DNA from: Methylomonas fluvii
GTDB taxonomy: Bacteria; Pseudomonadota; Gammaproteobacteria; Methylococcales; Methylomonadaceae
Direction of reading: 5' to 3'
Assembly: GCF_014850975.1 (NCBI RefSeq)
Contig: NZ_JACXST010000001.1
Span: 186,001-250,000, forward strand
Length of the DNA: 64,000 nt
Positions 38,173 to 48,481 of this stretch are shown here, piece after piece. Made by a program: the position numbers and the translations under genes. Every line of letters begins with the position of its first letter. The first letter of the stretch is position 1. Under the pieces are notes generated by a model. It was given only the letters and a program-made list of their open reading frames with translations, did no database searches and had not been told where the DNA came from.

Positions 38173-39591
38173 ATGTTACGCAAAATACTGATCGCCAATC
38201 GCGGCGAAATTGCCGTCCGAATCATTCGGGCCTGCGCGGAAATGGGCATTCGTTCAGCAGCTATCTATTCAGAAGCCGATCGATTTGCCTTGCACGTTAA
38301 AAAAGCTGACGAATCGCATTACATCGGCAGCGAACCACTGGCCGGTTATTTAAACATCTACGGCTTGGTGGATTTGGCCTTGCGCACCGGCTGCGATGCC
38401 ATTCATCCCGGCTACGGTTTTTTATCGGAAAACGCCCAATTCGCCAAAGCCTGCCAGGAACGTGGCTTGGTGTTTATCGGCCCGTCCGCGGAAGTGATTC
38501 AGCGCATGGGCGATAAGACCGAAGCCCGCAGCGCGATGATAGCCGCGGGTCTGCCGGTGACGCCCGGCTCGGACGGCAACCTGGATAGCGTCGAACACGC
38601 CTTGCAGGTCGCCGAACAAATCGGTTATCCGATCATGCTGAAAGCGACATCCGGTGGCGGGGGTCGCGGCATCCGGCGTTGCGACAATCCCAACGAATTG
38701 CGGCAAAACTATCAGCGAGTGATTTCCGAAGCCACCAAAGCCTTCGGCAGCGCCGATGTGTTTTTGGAAAAGTGCGTGGTCAACCCGATTCACATTGAGG
38801 TGCAGGTATTGGCCGACCATTTCGGTAACACCATCCATCTTTACGAGCGTGATTGCTCGGTGCAGCGCCGCAACCAGAAATTGATCGAAATTGCCCCTTC
38901 GCCGCAACTGGATGAGGCGCAACGTCAGTACCTGGGCGGTTTGGCTGTGATGGCCGCCAAAGCGGTCGGTTACACCAATGCCGGCACGGTGGAGTTTCTG
39001 CTGGACACCAACGGTCGCTTCTACTTCATGGAAATGAACACCCGGGTGCAAGTCGAGCACACCATCACCGAAACCATCACCGGCGTGGATATTGTTGAGG
39101 AACAAATCCGCGTCGCCGCGGGTTTGCCGCTACGTTTCAAGCAGGAAGAAATCGTCAGACGCGGTTATGCGATTCAATTTAGGGTCAATGCCGAAGACCC
39201 GAAAAATAATTTCCTGCCCAGCTTCGGCCACATTAGCCGCTACTATGCCCCCGGCGGCCCCGGCGTGCGCACCGATACGGCGATTTATACCGGATACGAA
39301 GTGCCGCCGTTTTACGACTCGATGCTGGCTAAAGTCATCGTCAGCGCGATGACCTGGGAAGATGCGATCAATCGCGGTGAGCGCGCCTTGAAAGACATGG
39401 GCTTGTTCGGCATCAAAACCACGATTCCGTATTACTTAAAAATTCTCGGTCATCCGGATTTTCGCCGCGGTCGGTTCAACACTGGCTTTGTCGAAGCCAA
39501 TCCCGATCTGATCAACTATTCCAACAAGCCGCGACCGGAAATTCTGGCCAGCGTGCTGGCGGCGGTTGTCGCCTCTCATACTGGCCTGTAA
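38173..39591 (+). CDS. pycA: Pyruvate carboxylase subunit A (biotin carboxylase)
   Basis: 472 residues. ATP-dependent carboxylation of the biotin carried on PycB. Starts MLRKILIANRGEIAVRIIRA; ATP-grasp loop KATSGGGGRGIRRC; catalytic region YERDCSVQRRNQKLIEIAPS; and FMEMNTRVQVEHTITE. In the absence of accA/accB/accD neighbours and with a pycB-type gene 15 bases downstream, this is the pyruvate carboxylase form rather than acetyl-CoA carboxylase. It supplies oxaloacetate, an important anaplerotic step in methanotrophs (inference for this organism). Confidence 0.93.
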   Translation: MLRKILIANRGEIAVRIIRACAEMGIRSAAIYSEADRFALHVKKADESHYIGSEPLAGYLNIYGLVDLALRTGCDAIHPGYGFLSENAQFAKACQERGLVFIGPSAEVIQRMGDKTEARSAMIAAGLPVTPGSDGNLDSVEHALQVAEQIGYPIMLKATSGGGGRGIRRCDNPNELRQNYQRVISEATKAFGSADVFLEKCVVNPIHIEVQVLADHFGNTIHLYERDCSVQRRNQKLIEIAPSPQLDEAQRQYLGGLAVMAAKAVGYTNAGTVEFLLDTNGRFYFMEMNTRVQVEHTITETITGVDIVEEQIRVAAGLPLRFKQEEIVRRGYAIQFRVNAEDPKNNFLPSFGHISRYYAPGGPGVRTDTAIYTGYEVPPFYDSMLAKVIVSAMTWEDAINRGERALKDMGLFGIKTTIPYYLKILGHPDFRRGRFNTGFVEANPDLINYSNKPRPEILASVLAAVVASHTGL

Positions 39592-39606
39592 ACCCAAGGA
39601 AACCCC

Positions 39607-41430
39607 ATGAGCAAAGTTTACGTAACCGACGTTATCCTCCGCGACGCCCACCAATCACTCATCGCCACTCGCATGCGCACCGAAGACATGCTGCCGGCCT
39701 GCGCCATGCTGGACGACATCGGCTATTGGTCTCTGGAATGCTGGGGCGGCGCCACCTTCGACGCCTGTCTGCGTTTCTTGAAGGAAGACCCCTGGGAACG
39801 GCTGAGCAAGCTGAAAGCCGCCCTACCCAATACCCGCCTGCAAATGCTGTTGCGCGGGCAAAACCTGCTCGGCTACCGGCATTATTCGGACGACGTGGTG
39901 CGCAAGTTTGTCGAAACGGCAGCTCTCAACGGCATGGACGTGTTCCGCATCTTCGATGCACTAAACGACATCCGCAACCTAGAAACTGCCATCGAAGCCA
40001 CCAAAGCCGCCGGCAAACATGCGCAAGGTACGATTTGTTACACCACCAGCCCGGTGCATGACATCGCCAGTTTCATCAAATTGGGTAAAGGCCTGGCCGA
40101 CTTGGGCTGCAATTCGATTGCCATCAAAGACATGGCCGGTCTGTTGACGCCTTACGTCGCCGGCGAATTGGTCAAAGCACTGAAAGATGCCGTCGATTTG
40201 CCGCTGCACCTGCATTGCCACGCTACCGCAGGCTTGGCAGAAATGTGTCAGCTCAAGGCTATTGAAGCCGGCTGCGAACATGTCGATACCGCGCTGTCCT
40301 CCTGGGCCGGCGGCACCAGCCATCCGCCAACCGAATCATTGGTCACCGCGCTACGCGGCACCGATTACGACACCGGCCTGGATTTGGATAAACTGCAATC
40401 GGTGAATCAGTATTTTCTGGAAGTACGAAAAAAATACCGCCGCTTCGAAAGCGAATTTACCGGCATAGACACCCGTGTGCATATCTTCCAGGTGCCCGGT
40501 GGCATGATCTCCAACCTGGCCAACCAATTAAAAGAGCGCAATGCTTTGGATCGCATGGCCGAGGTGTATAAAGAAATTCCCGAAGTCCGCAAAGACTTGG
40601 GCTACCCGCCATTGGTGACCCCCACTTCACAAATCGTCGGCACGCAAGCCGTGTTGAACGTGCTGACCGGCAAGCGTTACGACACCATCAGCAATGAAGT
40701 GAAACGCTACCTGCACGGCGGCTACGGCAAAGCGCCGGCGCCGGTCAATCCGCAACTGCTAGCCAAGGCAGTCGGCAAGGAAGAAGTGATCGAGTGCCGT
40801 CCGGCGGATTTGCTCAAACCGGAATTCGAACATCTGCGTCACGAAATCGCCCATCTGGCGATGAATGACGAAGACGTGCTGAGCTTTGCGATGTTCCCGG
40901 AAATTGGTAAACAATTTTTGGAGCTGCGCTCCACCGACAGCTTGGTCGCCGAACCCCTGGAGTTGGAAGAAGCCCCTGTGTCTGCGGAAGTTAAAAAAGC
41001 CGCCACCGAATTCAACGTGGCGCTACACGGCGAGCAATATCACGTCAAAGTCACCGGTGCGGGCCCGAAAAACCAAAGCTTGCGGCATTTTTACTTCACC
41101 GTGGACGGTATGCCTGAAGAAATCGTCATCGAAACCCTGGACGAAATTGTGCTGGACGGCGGCGCGCAAGGCGCGGTGCAAAGCGCCATCGCCAGCAAAC
41201 GCCGCCGGCCTAGCGAGCCGGGCGACGTGGTCACCAGCATGCCTTGCAATATCATCGATGTGTTGGTCAAGGAAGGCCAAAAAGTCAAGGCCGGCCAATC
41301 TTTGCTGGTGACTGAAGCGATGAAAATGGAAACCGAGATCACGGCGCCGATAGCCGGCATCGTCAAAGCCATTTATGTGGCAAAAGGTGATGCAGTTAAC
41401 CCTAATGAGGTTCTGGTCGAAATTAATTAG
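39607..41430 (+). CDS. pycB: Pyruvate carboxylase subunit B (carboxyltransferase plus biotin carrier)
   Basis: 607 residues. The N-terminal HMGL-like carboxyltransferase domain (RDAHQSLIATRMRTEDM and LHLHCHATAGLAEMCQLKA with metal His residues), a PYC/OADA helical domain, and a C-terminal biotinyl domain with the attachment Lys573 in EAMKMET. It transfers CO2 from carboxybiotin to pyruvate. The sequence resembles the alpha subunit of oxaloacetate decarboxylase, but the membrane beta and gamma subunits are absent and pycA adjoins, so carboxylation is the likely direction. Confidence 0.93.
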   Translation: MSKVYVTDVILRDAHQSLIATRMRTEDMLPACAMLDDIGYWSLECWGGATFDACLRFLKEDPWERLSKLKAALPNTRLQMLLRGQNLLGYRHYSDDVVRKFVETAALNGMDVFRIFDALNDIRNLETAIEATKAAGKHAQGTICYTTSPVHDIASFIKLGKGLADLGCNSIAIKDMAGLLTPYVAGELVKALKDAVDLPLHLHCHATAGLAEMCQLKAIEAGCEHVDTALSSWAGGTSHPPTESLVTALRGTDYDTGLDLDKLQSVNQYFLEVRKKYRRFESEFTGIDTRVHIFQVPGGMISNLANQLKERNALDRMAEVYKEIPEVRKDLGYPPLVTPTSQIVGTQAVLNVLTGKRYDTISNEVKRYLHGGYGKAPAPVNPQLLAKAVGKEEVIECRPADLLKPEFEHLRHEIAHLAMNDEDVLSFAMFPEIGKQFLELRSTDSLVAEPLELEEAPVSAEVKKAATEFNVALHGEQYHVKVTGAGPKNQSLRHFYFTVDGMPEEIVIETLDEIVLDGGAQGAVQSAIASKRRRPSEPGDVVTSMPCNIIDVLVKEGQKVKAGQSLLVTEAMKMETEITAPIAGIVKAIYVAKGDAVNPNEVLVEIN

Positions 41431-41581
41431 GAGAAAAGACTAAAGGCGACAGGTAAAATGGCGCGTTTGCCGCAAGGATGACTATTATATTTTTGCGGCT
41501 GTTTGCTTCGGCGAATAATTTCACCACTACAATTATGTCGGCCGCTCGTCTTTTTAGATTTTCATCTTTCGCCTGATTACT

Positions 41582-42550
41582 TTGAATCCTAAACCCGTCA
41601 CCGAAGAATCCATCCGCCACGCCGTCGAACTGTTACGGCAAGGCCAATTGGTCGCCTTTCCGACCGAAACCGTATACGGACTCGGCGCGGATGCAGCCAA
41701 TCCCGATGCGGTTGCCAAAATTTTTGCCGCGAAAGGTAGACCGGCCGATCATCCGCTGATCGTGCATATTGCCAGCGCCGCACAAATGCACGATTGGGCG
41801 GAAGCCGTGCCGGAAGCGGCATTAAGGCTGGCCGAACACTTCTGGCCGGGCCCGCTGACGATAATATTGAATAAAAAATCGACCGTTCCGGCCTCCGTTA
41901 CCGGCGGTCAGGATACGGTGGGGTTACGGGTGCCGGCCAATCCGGTTGCGCTGCAATTATTGTCGGCCTTCGGCGGCGGCATCGCCGCGCCATCGGCCAA
42001 TCGCTTCGGCCATATCAGCCCGACACAAGCCGAACATGTCGCGGAAGAACTCGGCGATAGCGTGGGCTGCATCCTGGACGGCGGCGCTTGTTCGGTGGGC
42101 GTGGAATCGACCATTATCGATCTCAGCGACGGTGTTCCCGCCATTCTCAGACCTGGCCGGATTACCCGCAGCCAATTGAAAGCGGTACTGCAAACCGATG
42201 TGCGCCTGTCGACGCAAAGCAAGATTCGCGCCCCCGGCATGCTGGCGGTGCATTACGCGCCCAATACCATGGCCTTGCTGTGCCCGGCCGATACCCTGAT
42301 CACGATGACCGACGATTTGTGCGCACAAGGCAATCACATCGGCATCTTGGCCTTCAGCACGGAAATCGCCGAAATTCCCTGTCTGCATTTACTCAGATTA
42401 CCGGCCGATGCCGAGCTTTACGAACCGGCTTTGTATAGCTCCTTACGCGCCCTGGACAATCTGCAGCTAGATACCATCCTGATTGAGCAACCGCCCGACA
42501 ACGAAGCCTGGGCAGCGGTCAACGACCGGCTGAATAAAGCCACGGTTTAA
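41582..42550 (+). CDS. tsaC: L-threonylcarbamoyladenylate synthase, Sua5 type
   Basis: 322 residues. First step of the t6A37 tRNA modification: makes threonylcarbamoyl-AMP from threonine, bicarbonate and ATP. YrdC domain landmarks: LVAFPTETVYGLGADAANP, IFAAKGRPADHPLIVHI, TVGLRVPANP and APSANRFGHISPT. A C-terminal Sua5 domain follows from about residue 215 (APGMLAVHYAPNT), so it is the longer Sua5 form rather than the short TsaC. The start is TTG at 41582 with no clear ribosome site; no upstream ATG is better. tadA follows one base after its stop. Confidence 0.92.
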   Translation: MNPKPVTEESIRHAVELLRQGQLVAFPTETVYGLGADAANPDAVAKIFAAKGRPADHPLIVHIASAAQMHDWAEAVPEAALRLAEHFWPGPLTIILNKKSTVPASVTGGQDTVGLRVPANPVALQLLSAFGGGIAAPSANRFGHISPTQAEHVAEELGDSVGCILDGGACSVGVESTIIDLSDGVPAILRPGRITRSQLKAVLQTDVRLSTQSKIRAPGMLAVHYAPNTMALLCPADTLITMTDDLCAQGNHIGILAFSTEIAEIPCLHLLRLPADAELYEPALYSSLRALDNLQLDTILIEQPPDNEAWAAVNDRLNKATV

Positions 42551-42551
42551 C

Positions 42552-43016
42552 ATGACCGACGAAGAATGGCTGCGCCATGCCATCCGCCTGGCACAGCGCG
42601 CCGAAAGCCAAGGAGAAGTCCCGGTCGGCGCGCTGCTGGTTCATGAAGGCCGCTGCATCGCCGAAGGCTGGAATCAACCCATACAAAGCAACGATCCCAC
42701 CGCCCACGCGGAAATGGTCGCGCTACGCAAGGCCGGTCAAGTCTTGAACAATTATCGCCTGATAGACACCACCCTATATGTCACCTTGGAGCCCTGCGTG
42801 ATGTGCATGGGCGCCATCGCCCACGCCCGGGTCAAGCGTTTGGTATTCGGCGCTTATGACCCCAAACGCGGCGCAGTCTGCCATGCGCTGCAACTCAGCG
42901 ATGCGGCGTTTTTAAATCACCGCGTGGAATGGACGGGGGGGATTCTGGAGGCGGATTGCGCGGAACTACTCAGCGATTTTTTCAAAGCCAAACGCCAGCA
43001 GTCGAAAGGCCGATAA
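42552..43016 (+). CDS. tadA: tRNA adenosine(34) deaminase
   Basis: 154 residues. Makes inosine at the wobble position of tRNA-Arg. The zinc site is complete: DPTAHAEMVALRKA (HAE) and TLEPCVMCMGAIAHARVKR (PCxxC). Starts MTDEEWLRHAIRLAQRAESQ. It follows the threonylcarbamoyl-AMP synthase gene with one base between them, so two tRNA-modification genes share an operon. Confidence 0.95.
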   Translation: MTDEEWLRHAIRLAQRAESQGEVPVGALLVHEGRCIAEGWNQPIQSNDPTAHAEMVALRKAGQVLNNYRLIDTTLYVTLEPCVMCMGAIAHARVKRLVFGAYDPKRGAVCHALQLSDAAFLNHRVEWTGGILEADCAELLSDFFKAKRQQSKGR

Positions 43017-43150
43017 TACATCCAACCCAAACAAATTATTCAATTGGCCTATCCGCTAGCATGTCGAATAGCTGCCTGCCTATTGCCTGGATCCGCTTGC
43101 AGTTATTGATGCGTAAAGTACCTTGATAACAACCCTCTTAAATCTTTAAT

Positions 43151-43172
43151 GCCTTGGCGAGCAGGCTTTTTT
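43151..43172 (+). terminator. Weak intrinsic terminator after tadA
   Basis: GCCTTGGCGAGCAGGC, a short imperfect stem, followed by TTTTTTATT. Located about 135 bases after tadA and 50 bases before the convergent small gene's end. Confidence 0.4.
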
Positions 43173-43222
43173 ATTGGTTATGCCTGCCTAAACTGTCTTC
43201 AACTCTCAATTAGACAGCCTGT

Positions 43223-43489
43223 TTACTTCATTTGCGTCGATTCTGAATGTCTATTCTCAGGCTCTTCGGCTACATTTTCCAAATGCCGATGAAACATAAA
43301 ACGCTGTAGCGTACCGGTATAAGTCACACCCGAGTGGTAATCGTAAATCTCCACTTTAGATTCTTCCTCGGTTTGCAATGGCGCTTTTAACTTGGTGCTT
43401 TCATGATGTTCCGCAATAGCGGCAGTTGCAAATCCCATACTCAAAACGGCAGATATGGCGAGTTTTATCGTGTTTTTAACTCGTTTCAT
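43223..43489 (-). CDS. Small exported protein, function unknown
   Basis: 88 residues. The start at 43489 has AGGAG eight bases upstream. The N-terminus KRVKNTIKLAISAVLSMGFA with ATAAIA-EHHES is a standard signal peptide, so the mature part is about 62 charged residues (KVEIYDYHSGVTYTGTLQRF). No known domain. It is convergent with tadA and divergent from the DegS-like protease. Coding status is well supported; function is not recognised. Confidence 0.65.
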   Translation of the reverse strand: MKRVKNTIKLAISAVLSMGFATAAIAEHHESTKLKAPLQTEEESKVEIYDYHSGVTYTGTLQRFMFHRHLENVAEEPENRHSESTQMK

Positions 43490-43735
43490 GATGATCACTC
43501 CTATCCAGTAGCAAACGATCCAGGCGTTTTCGAGACTTTCCGAATTGACGATCGTTCCTAAATCCACTGTTGATTAAAACACGCGTAACTGACTCGCTTG
43601 AAATTTGCTAAACACGCTCCCATTTTGCCGACGGAGCGGTTCAGTGGAATTGATTATCCAGCGCTGCCGCCATTTTAAAATAGCTCTGATCCGTTCCCAC
43701 GATTCTGGGTAGGAACCAACAAACCGGAGGCCGAC

Positions 43736-44869
43736 ATGCAACATCCCAATCATCCCGATTCGCCCGATGTATTCATTAAACGCGTATTCGCCGTCGGTGC
43801 AGTGGCCGCCCTGCTGATATTGCTTTGGCATTGGCAGCCGGGAGCACCGGTGACCGAGTCCGCCCCGATCAGAACCGTCACCGCGCGCGGCGATTTGGCG
43901 GCGGACGAAAAAAGCACCATCGAACTGTTCGAAAAGTCGCGAGATTCGGTGGTTTACATCAGCACCGCCGCGCTAGTGCGCAATGTCTGGACCCGCGACG
44001 TGTTTGCAGTTCCCAAGGGCACGGGTTCCGGATTTATCTGGGACGAAGCCGGCCACGTGGTGACTAACTTTCATGTCATTGCCGGTGCCAACGAAGCCAC
44101 GGTAAAACTAGCCGACGGCCGCGATTACAAGGCGGCGCTGGTTGGCGCCAGCCAGGTGCATGATATTGCGGTGTTGAAAATCGGCGTCGAGTTCAAACGG
44201 CCGCCGCCGGTACCGATCGGCACCAGCCGCGACTTAAAAGTTGGCCAAAAAGTATTCGCTATCGGTAACCCATTTGGCTTGGACTGGACCTTGACTGGCG
44301 GCATCGTCTCCGCGCTGGACCGCTCGCTGGGCGGCCAGGAGGGACGGGCTGTCGAGCATTTGATACAAACCGACGCGGCCATCAATCCCGGCAACTCCGG
44401 CGGTCCGCTACTGGATTCCGCCGGCCGCCTGATTGGCATCAATACTGCAATTTATAGCCCGAGCGGCGCTTCGGCCGGCATCGGTTTTGCGGTGCCAGTG
44501 GTTACGGTGATGCGGGTGGTGCCGGAATTGATCAAGCAAGGCAAATACATCCGCCCGGCCTTAGGCATCGAAATAGACCAGCAGATGAACGAGCAATTGG
44601 CGGCTTTGACCGGCACAGCCGGCGTCGCAGTATTGCGGGTGCAACCCGGTTCGGCGGCGGAAAAAGCCGGCCTACAAGGCGTATCGATAACGGCCAACGG
44701 CGTGGAGCCGGGTGACATCATCGTCGCCATCAACGGTAAGGAAGTCGATACGCTCTCAAAACTGTTCGCCCGCCTGGACGACCAGAAGATCGGCGACGTC
44801 GTGAAAATCCAGGTCGTTAATAACGGCAACAAACGGGAGGTCGAAGTAACTTTACAGCCGGGAAATTGA
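43736..44869 (+). CDS. Membrane-anchored HtrA/DegS-like serine protease with one PDZ domain
   Basis: 377 residues. An N-terminal span (VFAVGAVAALLILLWHWQPG) anchors a trypsin-like domain whose triad is visible: His113 in VVTNFHVIAG, Asp143 in VHDIAVLKIG and Ser221 in INPGNSGGPLLDS. One PDZ domain follows (IRPALGIEIDQQM to the C-terminus). This S1C layout with one PDZ is that of DegS, the site-1 protease in the sigma-E response, though sequence alone does not separate DegS from other single-PDZ HtrA proteases. No rseA/rseP gene is near. It is followed by the light-repair operon. Confidence 0.9.
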   Translation: MQHPNHPDSPDVFIKRVFAVGAVAALLILLWHWQPGAPVTESAPIRTVTARGDLAADEKSTIELFEKSRDSVVYISTAALVRNVWTRDVFAVPKGTGSGFIWDEAGHVVTNFHVIAGANEATVKLADGRDYKAALVGASQVHDIAVLKIGVEFKRPPPVPIGTSRDLKVGQKVFAIGNPFGLDWTLTGGIVSALDRSLGGQEGRAVEHLIQTDAAINPGNSGGPLLDSAGRLIGINTAIYSPSGASAGIGFAVPVVTVMRVVPELIKQGKYIRPALGIEIDQQMNEQLAALTGTAGVAVLRVQPGSAAEKAGLQGVSITANGVEPGDIIVAINGKEVDTLSKLFARLDDQKIGDVVKIQVVNNGNKREVEVTLQPGN

Positions 44870-44953
44870 TTGCTTCAGCGGCATGGCGCCGATCTCGCCA
44901 TTTCGGGATCGGCTGGTATGCTCGGTAAAGACATTCCTCAAGCAGACCAAGCC

Positions 44954-45190
44954 ATGCCGACCGCCAAATCACCCAGGCTGAACCCGAATAAATTACTGCT
45001 CAGCAAATGGACCGCTGTTACCCCGCAAAACAAGGAAAAACACTTTATCGTCAGTAAATTACTGCTGCCGGACGATCCTGACGCGCCGCTGGAAATGATC
45101 GAGCTGGAAGCGGTGTTTAGCAAACGGGTGCAAATCATGCCGTGGCGGGATTTACGTAATACCGACAACTGGCGCCAGGGCTGGCATTGA
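44954..45190 (+). CDS. TIGR02450-family Trp-rich small protein
   Basis: 78 residues. Matches the TIGR02450 pattern: LNPNKLLLSKWTAVTPQNKE, KHFIVSKL, and the end WRDLRNTDNWRQGWH with several Trp. The function is unknown, but members often lie beside photolyase or cryptochrome genes. Here the photolyase gene starts three bases after its stop. An upstream in-frame start at 44870 is possible; ATG 44954 gives the conserved N-terminus. Confidence 0.85.
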   Translation: MPTAKSPRLNPNKLLLSKWTAVTPQNKEKHFIVSKLLLPDDPDAPLEMIELEAVFSKRVQIMPWRDLRNTDNWRQGWH

Positions 45191-45193
45191 GCG

Positions 45194-46714
45194 ATGAGCT
45201 ACAACCTGGTTTGGTTCAAGCGTGATCTGCGGGTACACGACCATGCGCCACTGCTGAACGCCGGCCGCAACGCGCCGGTGTTGTGTTTGTTTATCATCGA
45301 ACCCAGTTTGTGGGCGGCGGCCGACGCAGCAACGCAACACTACCAATTTTTACGGGAAAGCCTGCTTGATTTGGATGCTGCGTTACGTAAACGCGGCGGC
45401 GGTTTACGTATCGAAGTGGGCGAAGCCGTGGCGGTTTTGCAGCGGCTTTGGCAGGAAGCGCCGTTCCTGGCGGTGTATTCCCATCAGGAAACCGGCAACT
45501 GGCTGAGCTTTCAGCGCGACTTGGCGGTGCGAGGCTGGTGCCGGGAACGCGGCTTGCATTGGCAGGAATTTGCCCAGTTTGGTGTGGTCCGCCGATTGCG
45601 AGATCGCGATGCGTGGAAAGCGCATTGGGAAGCGCTGATGGCCGAACCCTGCCTGGAACCTCCAGTTTGCGATTGGATAGCCGTCCCTAAACTGCCGATC
45701 TTGCCCGAGCCGCACACCCTGGGCTTAATCCATCCCGACCCGCCGCAGCGCCAAATAGGCGGCCGTCGCCAAGGTATCGAAACCTTGCGTGACTTTCTGT
45801 TCGACCGTTGCGGTGCTTACCGAGGCAGCATCTCCTCGCCCTTATCCGCACCGACGGCCTGTTCGCGACTTTCTGCTTACCTGGCCTTCGGCTGTTTAAG
45901 TTTGCGGGAGGTCGTACAAGCCACCCGCCGCCAGTTGGCTGCTTTACCGCGCGGCGATGCCCGTCGAGCCGGTTTGACGGCTTTCATCAGCCGCTTGTAC
46001 TGGCATTGCCATTTCATGCAAAAGCTGGAAAGCGAACCGGAACTGGAATTTACCAACCTGCATCGCGGCTATGACGGCTTGCGCGAAGCGGACTGGAACC
46101 CGGCGCATTTTCAGGCCTTAAGCGCAGGGCAAACGGGTTGGCCATTGGTCGATGCCTGTGTGGCGATGCTACAGCAAACCGGCTGGCTGAATTTCCGCAT
46201 GCGGGCCATGCTGGTATCGGTGGCGAGTTATCCGCTATGGCTGCATTGGCAACCGGTCGGCACTTGGCTGGCCCGGCAATTTCTGGATTATGAACCCGGC
46301 ATCCACTGGAGCCAGATGCAAATGCAAGCCGGCACCACCGGCATTAATACCACCCGAGTCTACAACCCGATCAAACAGGCCCGAGACCACGATCCGCACG
46401 GTCATTTTGTCCGACATTGGCTGCCAGCCTTACGCCGCGTGCCACAGGAATGGCTGTTCGAACCGTGGCGCATGCCGGTAAAACTGCAACAGCAATGCGG
46501 CGTAAGCGTCGGTGTCGATATTGCCGAACCGCCGGTCGATCTTGAACGCGCCACCCGGCAGGCCAAAGCCCGTCTTTACCAACTGCGAGGCCGCGCCGAC
46601 GTGAAAGTCGCCAAGGCCGCTATCGTCGAAAAACACGGTTCGCGCAAACAGCCGATCCGCCGTAAAACCAAAATCGCTGTCGGCGACTGGGTACAAACCC
46701 AGTTCGAGTTTTAA
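45194..46714 (+). CDS. Photolyase/cryptochrome-family FAD protein (deoxyribodipyrimidine photolyase-like)
   Basis: 506 residues. An N-terminal photolyase alpha/beta domain ([20 protein letters not shown]) binds an antenna chromophore. The C-terminal helical FAD domain contains [37 protein letters not shown] (the conserved G-W-P-x-D/V-A-x-M-x-x-L region) and [20 protein letters not shown], close to the class I signature but with T-G-I-N. The family uses blue light to reverse UV dimers or, in cryptochromes, to signal. Repair versus signalling cannot be decided here. The C-terminal tail is basic and extends past the usual end. Tight spacing places it in a four-gene operon. Confidence 0.88.
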   Translation: MSYNLVWFKRDLRVHDHAPLLNAGRNAPVLCLFIIEPSLWAAADAATQHYQFLRESLLDLDAALRKRGGGLRIEVGEAVAVLQRLWQEAPFLAVYSHQETGNWLSFQRDLAVRGWCRERGLHWQEFAQFGVVRRLRDRDAWKAHWEALMAEPCLEPPVCDWIAVPKLPILPEPHTLGLIHPDPPQRQIGGRRQGIETLRDFLFDRCGAYRGSISSPLSAPTACSRLSAYLAFGCLSLREVVQATRRQLAALPRGDARRAGLTAFISRLYWHCHFMQKLESEPELEFTNLHRGYDGLREADWNPAHFQALSAGQTGWPLVDACVAMLQQTGWLNFRMRAMLVSVASYPLWLHWQPVGTWLARQFLDYEPGIHWSQMQMQAGTTGINTTRVYNPIKQARDHDPHGHFVRHWLPALRRVPQEWLFEPWRMPVKLQQQCGVSVGVDIAEPPVDLERATRQAKARLYQLRGRADVKVAKAAIVEKHGSRKQPIRRKTKIAVGDWVQTQFEF

Positions 46715-46863
46715 TGCATCAAAAAGCCCTGCTACCTGCCAAGCCCTGCGCGGTCTGCGGTCGCCCCTTCGTTTGGCGTAAAAAATGGGCCAGGGTTTGG
46801 GATGCGGTGAAATATTGCTCAGAGCGTTGCCGCCGGCAACGCGGCACGGCCAAGACCGCATGA
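46714..46863 (+). CDS. DUF2256 zinc-ribbon-like small protein
   Basis: 49 residues, between the two photolyase-family genes. Its ATG overlaps the stop of the upstream photolyase by one base (TAATG) and its TGA overlaps the next ATG (ATGA). Core motifs [20 protein letters not shown] and [12 protein letters not shown] show the CxxC...CxxxC cysteine pairs and the W-R-K-K-W-x-R-x-W block of DUF2256. The function is unknown; the family frequently neighbours cryptochrome or photolyase genes. The frame is continuous and bounded by overlaps on both sides, so it is real despite its size. Confidence 0.88.
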   Translation: MHQKALLPAKPCAVCGRPFVWRKKWARVWDAVKYCSERCRRQRGTAKTA

Positions 46864-48389
46864 CGACCTTGCGGCTCATTCTGGGCGATCAGTTAAATCC
46901 GCTGCACAGTTGGTTTGCACAAACCGATAGAGAAGTGGTTTATACACTGATGGAAATCCGCCAGGAAACCGATTACGTCTTGCATCATGCGCAAAAAATC
47001 ATCGGCATTTTCGCGGCGATGCGCGATTTCGCTCAGCATTTATCGGCCCAAGGCCATCGCGTGCATTACCTGAAAATTGGCGATAGCGGCAACCGCCAGT
47101 CGCTGACCGCCAATTTGGATGCGTTGATTGCGCAGTATCGGGTCCAGCATTTTGAATACCAACTCCCCGACGAATGGCGTTTGGATCAGCAATTGCGCAG
47201 CTATTGCCAACAGTTGCCCATCAGCAGCCAAGCCTGCGACAGCGAGCACTTCTATAGCCAGCGGGATGAAGCGGCACAACTGTTCGGTGCCAAGTCGCAT
47301 TGGCTGATGGAAATGTTCTATCGGCGCATGCGCATCAAACACCGGGTGTTATTGGCGGACAATCAGCGACCAATGGGTGGACAATGGAATTACGATCACG
47401 ACAACCGCAAGACTTGGCCGGGCACACCGGCGGTCCCTGTTGACACTCGGCCCCGTCACGACCATAGCGCGATTTGGCAAAGCATCGTCGCGGCGAGCGT
47501 GAACAGTTTCGGCGCGGCCGACGCCGATGATTTCCGCTGGCCGCTGAATCGCACTGAAGCCTTGCAGCAACTGGAAGCCTTCATCGCCGATAGCTTGCCG
47601 CAGTTCGGCGATTTTCAGGATGCCATGAGCCGGCGCAGTTGGCGGCTGTTTCATTCGCTGCTGTCGTTTGCGCTGAACACCAAAATGCTCAATCCGCGCG
47701 AAGTGGTCGAACGTGCCGAACAGGCTTATCGCCAAGGCCACGCGCCACTGGCGGCAGCGGAAGGCTTCATCCGGCAGATTCTCGGTTGGCGCGAGTACGT
47801 GCGCGGCGTGTATTGGGCAAAGATGCCGGACTATACCGCGCACAATTATTTCGGCCACGACCGACCTTTACCCGCCTGGTTCTGGACCGGCGAAACCCAA
47901 ATGAATTGCCTGGCGGCCGCCATCGGCCAATCGCTGCAGTATGCTTATGCCCACCACATTCAACGGCTGATGGTGATCGGCAACTTCGCCCTGCTGGCGG
48001 GCCTGGCACCGGAAGCCGTGCATCGTTGGTATCTGGGCGTGTATATCGACGCTTTTGAATGGGTGGAATTGCCTAACACGCTGGGCATGAGCCAGTTTGC
48101 CGACGGCGGCCTGCTGGCCACCAAACCCTATGTATCCAGCGCCGCGTACATCGACCGGATGAGCGATTATTGCAAGGGCTGCCACTACGACAAAAAAGCC
48201 CGCACCGGCGAGCGAGCCTGTCCATTCAATGCGCTGTACTGGGATTTTTTTATCCGCCATCGCGACAAGCTAAACCACAACCCGCGCCTGAGTATGGTCT
48301 ATCGCAATCTGGATCGGTTTACCGCTGCTGAGCTTGAGGCGATCACTCGGCGTGCGGAAACGGTTTTGGAGGATTTGCCGGGGCTTTGA
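46860..48389 (+). CDS. Iron-sulfur bacterial cryptochrome/(6-4) photolyase (FeS-BCP, PhrB type)
   Basis: 509 residues. The N-terminus [20 protein letters not shown] and the motif [20 protein letters not shown] are typical of the photolyase-related (FeS-BCP) branch, whose Agrobacterium member PhrB repairs (6-4) photoproducts. FAD-domain segments: [32 protein letters not shown]. Four cysteines consistent with the [4Fe-4S] site are present: TQMNCLAAA and [20 protein letters not shown]. The start is the ATG at 46860, overlapping the DUF2256 stop. It is the last gene of the light-repair operon. Confidence 0.93.
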   Translation: MTTLRLILGDQLNPLHSWFAQTDREVVYTLMEIRQETDYVLHHAQKIIGIFAAMRDFAQHLSAQGHRVHYLKIGDSGNRQSLTANLDALIAQYRVQHFEYQLPDEWRLDQQLRSYCQQLPISSQACDSEHFYSQRDEAAQLFGAKSHWLMEMFYRRMRIKHRVLLADNQRPMGGQWNYDHDNRKTWPGTPAVPVDTRPRHDHSAIWQSIVAASVNSFGAADADDFRWPLNRTEALQQLEAFIADSLPQFGDFQDAMSRRSWRLFHSLLSFALNTKMLNPREVVERAEQAYRQGHAPLAAAEGFIRQILGWREYVRGVYWAKMPDYTAHNYFGHDRPLPAWFWTGETQMNCLAAAIGQSLQYAYAHHIQRLMVIGNFALLAGLAPEAVHRWYLGVYIDAFEWVELPNTLGMSQFADGGLLATKPYVSSAAYIDRMSDYCKGCHYDKKARTGERACPFNALYWDFFIRHRDKLNHNPRLSMVYRNLDRFTAAELEAITRRAETVLEDLPGL

Positions 48390-48481
48390 AACTACTTTTA
48401 ATCGGGCTCTTAATAACGCTGACGTTTCCGTTTAGGATAAATTGGACCAGCCGTTTTTTGCAACCATAGCGGATACTTTGA

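Noticed and set aside
46785-46859. N-terminal extension of the FeS photolyase
   Set aside because: It overlaps the DUF2256 gene in another frame; the family start is [11 protein letters not shown] at 46860.
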